Shown here piece after piece: positions 57,886 to 64,000 of a stretch of 64,000 nt of DNA. Each line of letters starts with the position of its first letter. Within the stretch, counting starts at the first letter, position 1. The DNA is from Bubalus kerabau (taxonomy: Eukaryota; Chordata; Mammalia; Artiodactyla; Bovidae), in the NCBI RefSeq assembly GCF_029407905.1, contig NC_073624.1, forward strand, positions 2,430,501 to 2,494,500. Direction: 5' to 3'. The notes beneath the pieces were generated by a model, which searched no databases, was not told where the DNA came from, and worked only from the letters and a program-made list of their open reading frames with translations. Position numbers and translations under genes: made by a program.

Positions 57886-59412
57886 ATGGTAGTGATGGTA
57901 GTGATGTAGCTGGTGATGGTGGTATAGCTGGTGATGGTGGTGGAGCTGGTGGTGATGGTGGAGCTGGTGGTGGTGATGGTGGAGCTGGTGATGGTGGAGC
58001 TGGTGGTGATGGTGGAACTGGTGGTGATGGTGGAGCTGGTGGTGGTGGAGCTGGTGATGGTGGAGCTGGTGGTGATGGTGGAACTGGTGGTGATGGTGGA
58101 GCTGGTGGTGGTGGAGCTGGTGATGGTGGAGCTGGTGGTGATGGTGGAGCTGGTGGTGGTGATGGTGGAGCTGGTGGTGATGGTGGAACTGGTGGTGATG
58201 GTGGAGCTGGTGGTGGTGGAGCTGGTGGTGGTGGAACTGGTGATGGTGGAGCTGGTGGTGGTGGAACTGGTGGTGGTGGAGCTGGTGGTGATGGTGGAGC
58301 TGGTGGTGATGGTGGAGCTGCTGATGGTGGAGCTGGTGGTGGTGGAACTGGTGGTGGTGGAGCTGGTGGTGGTGGAACTGGTGGTGGTGCTGGAGCTGGT
58401 GGTGGTGGAACTGGTGATGGTGGAGCTGGTGGTGGTGGTGGAGCTGGTGGTGATGGTGGAGCTGGTGGTGGTGGAACTGGTGGTGGTGCTGGAGCTGGTG
58501 GTGGTGGAACTGGTGATGGTGGAGCTGGTGGTGGTGGTGGAGCTGGTGGTGGTGCTGGAGCTGGTGGTGGTGCTGGAGCTGGTGGTGGTGATGGTGGAGC
58601 TGGTGGTGGTGGAGCTGGTGGTGGTGGTGGAACTGGTGATGGTGATGGTGGAGCTGGTGGTGGTGGAACTGGTGATGGTGGAGCTGGTGGTGGTGGAACT
58701 GGTGATGGTGGAGCTGGTGGTGGTGGAACTGGTGGTGGTGGAACTGGTGATGGTGGAGCTGGTGGTGGTGGAACTGGTGATGGTGGAGCTGGTGGTGGTG
58801 GAACTGGTGGTGGTGGAACTGGTGATGGTGGAGCTGGTGGTGGTGGAACTGGTGATGGTGGAGCTGGTGGTGGTGGAACTGGTGGTGGTGGAACTGGTGG
58901 TGGTGCTGGAGCTGGTGGTGGTGGAACTGGTGATGGTGGAACTGGTGATGGTGGAGCTGGTGGTGGTGGAACTGGTGGTGGTGCTGGAGCTGGTGGTGGT
59001 GGAACTGGTGATGGTGGAACTGGTGATGGTGGAGCTGGTGGTGGTGGAACTGGTGGTGGTGGTGGAGCTGGTGGTGGTGATGGTGGAGCTGGTGGTGATG
59101 GTGGAGCTGGTGGTGATGGTGGAGCTGGTGGTGGTGGAGCTGGTGGTGGTGCTGGAGCTGGTGGTGGTGATGGTGGAGCTGGTGGTGCTGGAGCTGGTGG
59201 TGGTGATGGTGGAGCTGGTGGTGGTGATGGTGGAGCTGGTGGTGGTGGAACTGGTGATGGTGGAGCTGGTGGTGGTGGAACTGGTGGTGGTGCTGGAGCT
59301 GGTGGTGGTGGAACTGGTGATGGTGGAGCTGGTGGTGGTGGAGCTGGTGGTGGTGGTGGAGCTGGTGGTGGTGGTGGTGTAGCTGGTGGTGGTGGTGGAG
59401 ATGTGGAGAACT
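57886..59412 (+). repeat. 1.5-kb triplet-based minisatellite (GGT/GGA/GCT/ACT/GAT)
   Basis: Imperfect 15- and 30-bp units such as GGTGGTGGTGGAACT and GGTGATGGTGGAGCT. A higher-order 75-bp period is visible from positions 58726, 58801 and 58876, then a 78-bp one at 58905 and 58983. All units are multiples of three, so plus frames of 515 (57873-59420) and 483 codons (57931-59382) and a minus frame of 524 codons (59432-57858) stay open. They encode Gly/Ala, Val/Glu/Leu and Thr/Ser homopolymers. The edges degrade into GATGGTAGT units. I read it as non-coding. Confidence 0.95.
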
Positions 59413-59420
59413 GGTTTTGA

Positions 59421-59713
59421 CTGAGTCTTCATTACATGCCAGGAAATGTGGTCAGAGCTTCACTTGGAATATCTTATTTAAGCACGTAAACCTGCTTCTC
59501 ACATCTAAGAGTTTAAGGGACTTATTTGTTTTTTTGTGAAAACATGATATTGATAAACTACAAATATACTTTCCTGACAATTTAAAATATTATTGGAAAA
59601 GCAGAAATCACCAGAGGCCTATTCCAGATTTGCCCCAATGGCCTGTGTACTTTGAAAAAATAGTTGAAAAAAAAAAAAAGAAAAAATAGTTGGGAGTTTT
59701 TACTTACTTAGGG

Positions 59714-59751
<38 letters not shown>

Positions 59752-60608
59752 GTTCTCTGGCATGAGAGCTCACTGCACACCTGTGCTCATGCATGTGCCC
59801 CTCACAGGTGTGTGGCTCAGAGTCAAGATCTGCCTGGCAGCCCGTCCTTCACCCCTTTCTCCTCCTCCACCCCCTCAGGAAGGAGGAAGTTTGGCACTGC
59901 TTGTTCCAGGAGAGACAATCTGAAGCAACGCCAGCAGAACAAAACCCCAGCCTAATACCTTTCCAAAGAGCATATTGCTTTTTGTAGCTGCAGCAGCTGA
60001 GAGTCCAAAAGCTATTCCCCAGACAACCCAGCACAGAGCTCGGCTATTTTTAGACTGCATCACACCTAAGAGTCTGTGCAGAAAAGACACCATGCCCCAA
60101 GCAGGCGCGCTAGCCCTTCCTCCAGCAACCACTTAGCTTCATGGTAGAGCAGCAGCCTGACTGCGTTTTTTCTTCATGTATCAGATTCCAGCAACAATAT
60201 GCCATTCTCTCTGAAATCTTTTCAAGTGTTTGGTGCACATTCATATCTCTTGATAGCTATTATTGCAACACCCAAGTCAGTCCAATGCCAAATGACAGAA
60301 CGGAAACCGCAAAAAGGAGCCGTCACATATCCTTGTGCTTGGTGGGCAGAGCTCACTGCAGCTGGATGTCTGAGCGCGTTGCCATGTTTGACTGCACTTT
60401 CAGTTTTCACTGAGATGTGTGGCATCAAGTGGAATATTCACACCCAAAATACCATTAACATGGGTAAGTGCAAAAAAAAAAAAAAAACCACCTCTTTACC
60501 TTATAAAGTAAAAAGTACTGGCAGTTTGGAAATGTTGGAACTGATTTATAATTTTCCTGGGGAAAGGATGCGCTTGCTGACAAATGTTTATTCTCATTGA
60601 TGTTGTCA
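59421..60608. other. Unique sequence with short simple repeats
   Basis: Contains an A-rich run (59666-59690), (TG)n at about 59714-59750 and poly-A at 60472-60486. 60180-60465 is repeat-free. Frames up to 133 codons lack motifs. Confidence 0.45.
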
Positions 60609-60609
60609 A

Positions 60610-60785
60610 CTTAATCACCATCACCATGGCCATCACCACCGCCAGCACCCCATCATCATCACCAGCATCACCAGCATCCCCAGCATCACCACCAGCATCA
60701 TCAGCTCCATCACCGTCCCCATTATCCTCACCACCATTAACATCACCCCCACCGCCATCACCACCATCATCTCGTCATCACTCTC
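60610..60785. repeat. CAT/CAC/CAG triplet tract
   Basis: 'caccatcaccatggccatca' and onward, about 175 bp of imperfect CCATCA and CAGCAT units. On minus it reads GATGGTGGT, the same triplet vocabulary as the minisatellite 1.2 kb to the left but inverted. Confidence 0.85.
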
Positions 60786-60879
60786 TGTGCCATGCCCATC
60801 GTGTTTCACACTTTATCTGCACTTTTCAAAGCAACTTGCATCATAAGTGCTAGATCCTTTTTTTTTTTTTTTTCCAAAT

Positions 60880-60990
60880 AAAGCTTAGAGAACTTAAAAT
60901 CACTTCCCTAAGACTAAATAGTGGTAAGTTGCAGGACTGAACACCAATCTCTGAAACTCCCTAACCCCTTCCTTCACACTGGCCCGTTCC
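60880..60990 (-). mobile_element. MIR SINE fragment
   Basis: 'aatagtggtaagttgcagga' then 'ctgaacaccaatctctgaa' match the antisense MIR core order. A poly-T run precedes it. Diverged. Confidence 0.5.
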
Positions 60991-62162
60991 TGAAGGTGCT
61001 AAACTGCCTCAAGATCGTGGTCTACGGAAATAACAAGGGACTTCAGCCTGCTGCCCTCTTGGGTAGCTGAGGAAATTGCTCCTACGCTGGGTCCTGCTTC
61101 CAGTCTCATCTGTGTCTCTCCTTCACAGTGTAGCACCTACGAACGCTGCAGCCAGGCCACGGCTGCCCTGAGACCTCTCTCCTTGGCTGGTCTCTCTGTG
61201 GGCAGCTTGGACTGAGACTTCCCCAGCCATCTGGGGGATACCTGGTTCCTCATGTGCTCAGGAAATAACATTAACATGAGCACTGTGTTGGTCTAACCTC
61301 ACAAAGAGGGGTGCTTAGAGTGTGGAGGCTGAGGACATGCTTCTGAGCCTGCGTGTGCTCCACCCACAACCAGCCAGGCTGCCCTGGATGGGCTGCAGAG
61401 CCCCAGCAATCAGTCTTGACCCTTCGCTTGCCTTCATGCCCTCATCCAGACTCAACTGTTATTACCCTCAAAAAATTTTCAAACTCTCCCGTTTCTCTCT
61501 CCAGACACACTCAGCATTGCTCTTCCAGGATACAAATACCACCCACAAGGTTCCGTTTCCCTCGGCCTTCGCCATCACACAGCTGTGTTCTATCCCCAGC
61601 TGTCCATGGAAGCAAACACACGAAACATTGGAGCACTCCTCGGCCTTGCCTCTTTTCTGTGAACCCTTAAGAGACAGAAGATCCCATCAACGGCAGCCTC
61701 AGAACACAGCGGACTGGCCACTCTCACGCCATCACAGCCCCACCACTGTCCGGCACCTCCCTGCCCCTCGGAGCCCTGCTCCACCATCTGCAGCTCCCAG
61801 CGCCGAGAGGACAAGGCCGGAGGAGGATGCCAAAAGGAGTTTCAGGGATCTCGCGTCCACCCAGAATTACAAAGAGAGCATTCTGCATGTGCACATCTAC
61901 CCGACTCTTTTCAGAGGCCTTTATACCAGGCACCACGTTAGCCAGCGACTTTGGATAAGGAGCTGATTGCATCTTAACCACGATGCGCTTTAGGGAACAA
62001 GAGAACAAACATTTATGGAGCCTTGCATTGGTGCCAGGCATGACGCACGTGCTATCACAAGCAGGAGTGCGGAAGCCTTTGGATTCTAAGAGCAGGGGCC
62101 CCGGAGCGGGAGCGTGGAGTGGAATCCAGCTGTGCAGGCTGGACAGATGCTGACCGTGGTGC
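60991..62162. other. Unique sequence with a small MIR3/L2-like scrap
   Basis: 'aaacatttatggagccttgc' then 'ggtgccaggcatgacgca' (about 62008-62050) resembles the common 'acatttattgagcacctac' repeat end. A 214-codon plus frame (61322-61966) is open but shows no domain, biased composition or splice signals I can defend. Confidence 0.4.
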
Positions 62163-62316
62163 TGACGATGATGGCGGCAATGGCGGTGAAGGCAGCGGCG
62201 ATGGCGGTGGCGGCCACGACGGCCTCGGGGCTCGGCTCCCACGACGGCCTCGGGGCTCGGCTCCCACGACGGCCTCGGGGCTCGGCTCCCACGACGGCCT
62301 CGGGGCTCGGTTCCCA
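62163..62316. repeat. GCG/GAT triplets followed by a CpG-rich 25-bp tandem repeat
   Basis: 62163-62214 is a GATGGCGGC-type triplet run. Four units of 25 bp follow, starting CACGACGGCCTCGGGGCTCG, at 62215, 62240, 62265 and 62290. The first three are identical and the fourth changes GGCTCC to GGTTCC. Each unit holds several CpGs. The 25-bp period rotates the reading frame, so the overlapping frames are repeat artefacts. Confidence 0.95.
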
Positions 62317-62319
62317 CTT

Positions 62320-63365
62320 GGATTGAAACCGCATGAATAATTCATAGAAAACACTTAGACAACCACTGAGCACATCGTAAGACTCAATAAACCTTAGCTA
62401 TGAAAATTTCCTACTTAGAGACGGGGACTCTGGGACCCACACAGTTTTTAATGCACCCAGAGCTACTCTGAATGGGTTTCAGGGCAAGGGCTTGAACTCT
62501 TGCCCCCCAAAGCCGCCTCTCCTCCCCAAATCTTTTGCCTATTTCCCAGAGACAGAGATATGAACGCATTTGTCAAGGATGTGTCTCATCAGAGGCTCAG
62601 GAATTTTAAATACCATAATATCAGAAGAATATAATGGAGGAAAAATCAGTAAAAATCCATTTCCAATGCTGAGGGGTGGTGGCGTCCAGCATGGACCAGA
62701 CGTCTTCAGACACTGGCAGAGGGCAAGGAGGGGAGGGCAGGGAGCTGGGAGCCTTGACCACAGTCCTGGGCTCCAGCTGGTCCTGGGATCCCAGATGAAG
62801 CTTCTGCTCGTCTGAAACCATCAAGGCAGCGCTGAGAGAAGCCAAGACCCTTCCCACTCAGCACTCCACCGGGTTCCCTCTGGCTCAGCAAGCTGGCCCC
62901 CAGCCTCTCCTGTAGGCTGGGAGTGACGGCGAGCTGGGGCAGCCGGGGAGAACAGCCACGTGCAAAGATGCTCTCATCCAGCGCCGCCCACCTGCCCTCT
63001 GCCTGCATGGAGGAGGGAGGCATAAGCCAGTAATTATTTTCCACTCCAGCTGTTCCCCATCCACTGGGCGTGAGGGGCGACCTTTGTGACACATCCCGCT
63101 TTCACCTGAGTGCCAGGCCCAGGTGTGCGTTCATCACCCTGGCCTCCTGTCGCTGTCTCCGTGGGCCTCCTTCGGCGCTCTGCCCTGATGCCCGAACTGC
63201 GGCGTCCCTGCCAGCCCACCTGCCACTCACACCTGTTCACATGCACCCAGGTTTCTCACTGGGCTGACACCTTGCAGGCCCAGGCCGACGTGCTCTAGCT
63301 AGAGGAAGGAAGCATGTTCTCTTTAATCCTCTGGGTTTCTCCTGGACCCCAGTCATTCTCACATT
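62320..63365. other. Unique sequence, nothing recognised
   Basis: GC-rich right half, AT-rich left. Frames up to 128 codons on minus (62706-63092) are unsupported. Confidence 0.4.
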
Positions 63366-63436
63366 TAGATAGACAGGTGGATGGAGAGATAGACAGACAG
63401 GTAAGTGTTGGTAGGTAGATAGATAACGTGTATGTA

Positions 63437-63644
63437 GGTAATCAGTTGTGTCTGACTCTTTACGACCCCATGGACTGTAGCCCGCCAGGCTCCTCTGTCC
63501 ACGGAATTTCCCAGGCAGAAAATACTGGAGTGGGTTGCTATTTGCCCCTCCAGGGGATCTTTCTGACCCAGGAATCGAACCTGTGTCTCCTGCATCTTCT
63601 GCATTGACAGGCAGATTCTTTATCACTGAACTACCTGGGAAGCC
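63437..63644 (-). mobile_element. Bov-tA SINE
   Basis: Antisense copy inserted in the tetranucleotide array. A few extra bases near 63595 (CATCTTCTGCATTGACAG) enlarge the head region. Confidence 0.9.
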
Positions 63645-63705
63645 CAGATAGATGATGATAGATAGATAGATGATAGATAGAGATAGATAAATATTATATA
63701 GATAA

Positions 63706-63818
63706 TTTGAGTTTGAGTAAATTCCAGGAGTTGGTGATTGACAGGGAGGCCTGGCGTGCTGCGGTCCATGGGGTCACGAAGAGTTGAACACGACTGAGCA
63801 ACTGAACTGAGCTGAATT
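63706..63818 (+). mobile_element. BovB 3' stub
   Basis: About 110 bp sense: 'tttgagtaaattccaggagt' to 'gcaactgaactgagctga'. Inserted in the tetranucleotide array. Confidence 0.88.
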
Positions 63819-64000
63819 CATAGGTAATAGGTAGATGATAGGATAAATAGACAGATGCAGATAGATTCATAGATAGATGATGGATGGATAGATAAGGTAA
63901 ACAGTTTATAGACAGACAGACATACACATACACACACGCACATCAGCAGACAGGCCCAGTCCTGTTCCCAGGGCCCCCCTGCCTCCGAACCTGCTCTCCC

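Larger units (their letters stand above)
63366..63925. repeat. GATA/GACA microsatellite array split by two retroelements
   Basis: Segments 63366-63430, 63645-63705 and 63819-63925 carry GATA, GATG and GACA units. Two independent insertions in opposite orientations separate them. A short CACACA run ends the array. Confidence 0.9.

Noticed and set aside
57886..59412. CRISPR-like array
   Set aside because: The units are imperfect triplet repeats without unique spacers, in a mammalian nuclear context.
57858..59432. Long frames of 483-524 codons as protein genes
   Set aside because: They are repeats of a few triplets on both strands, with no unique coding sequence on either side and no splice or promoter context. 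Open frames are the automatic result of unit lengths divisible by three.
61322..61966. 214-codon plus-strand frame as a host gene
   Set aside because: Composition is unremarkable, no family motif is visible, and overlapping frames of similar character occur in other GC-rich unique parts of the window.

Overview
The window is mammalian nuclear DNA from a ruminant, most likely a bovid such as cattle, yak, sheep or goat. The evidence is the repeat content: many copies of the RTE-type LINE BovB, the tRNA-Glu-derived SINE Bov-tA, BOV-A2 dimers, cetartiodactyl CHR SINEs, artiodactyl L1 3' ends, and ruminant endogenous-retrovirus LTRs. Underneath lie pan-mammalian fossils (L2, MIR, MER5A, an ERVL integrase remnant). 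I found no host protein-coding gene, RNA gene or CRISPR array that I can support. The longer open frames are BovB reverse-transcriptase remains or frames held open by triplet minisatellites. The window reads as intergenic or deep intronic sequence. Repeat names were assigned by recognition from memory and edges are approximate unless a target-site duplication (TSD) fixes them.

Layout. 0-6 kb: an L1 3' end cut by three Bov-tA SINEs, an ERVL integrase fossil, and a 1.7-kb BovB with a perfect 12-bp TSD. 6-9 kb: two old L2 pieces in opposite orientation and unique DNA. 9-16.6 kb: a CHR SINE with a 15-bp TSD, then a large decayed L1 on the minus strand broken by a younger L1 piece, two BovBs and a SINE, abutting another L1 on the plus strand. 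16.6-19.5 kb: mostly unique and GC-rich, with a CpG-dense patch. 19.5-30.4 kb: ancient L1 sequence, a BOV-A2 dimer, and a near-full-length BovB of about 3.1 kb inserted in an L1. 30-42 kb: unique DNA with scattered BovB pieces, an LTR, stacked SINEs, a BovB with a nearly intact C-terminal frame, and a BovB carrying both a BOV-A2 and a second BovB. 42-52.4 kb: a concentration of LTRs that appear to be solo, plus MER5A and an inverted BovB pair joined by a perfect palindrome. 52.4-64 kb: mostly unique DNA rich in simple repeats: a 430-bp purine tract, a 1.5-kb GGT/GGA/GCT minisatellite, a CAT/CAC tract, a CpG-rich 25-bp tandem repeat and a GATA tract split by two retroelements.

Functionally the elements are related: BovB supplies the endonuclease and reverse transcriptase thought to mobilise Bov-tA and BOV-A2, which share its 3' end, while L1 machinery is presumed to mobilise CHR SINEs. 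The BovB copies whose reading frame I could follow are 5'-truncated or carry stops and frameshifts, so nothing here looks autonomously mobile. The most useful second-look items are the minisatellite, the palindromic BovB junction at 48.2 kb, the 29-bp duplication around an L1 scrap at 33.5 kb, the LTR cluster at 49.6-52.4 kb and the CpG-rich 25-bp repeat at 62.2 kb.
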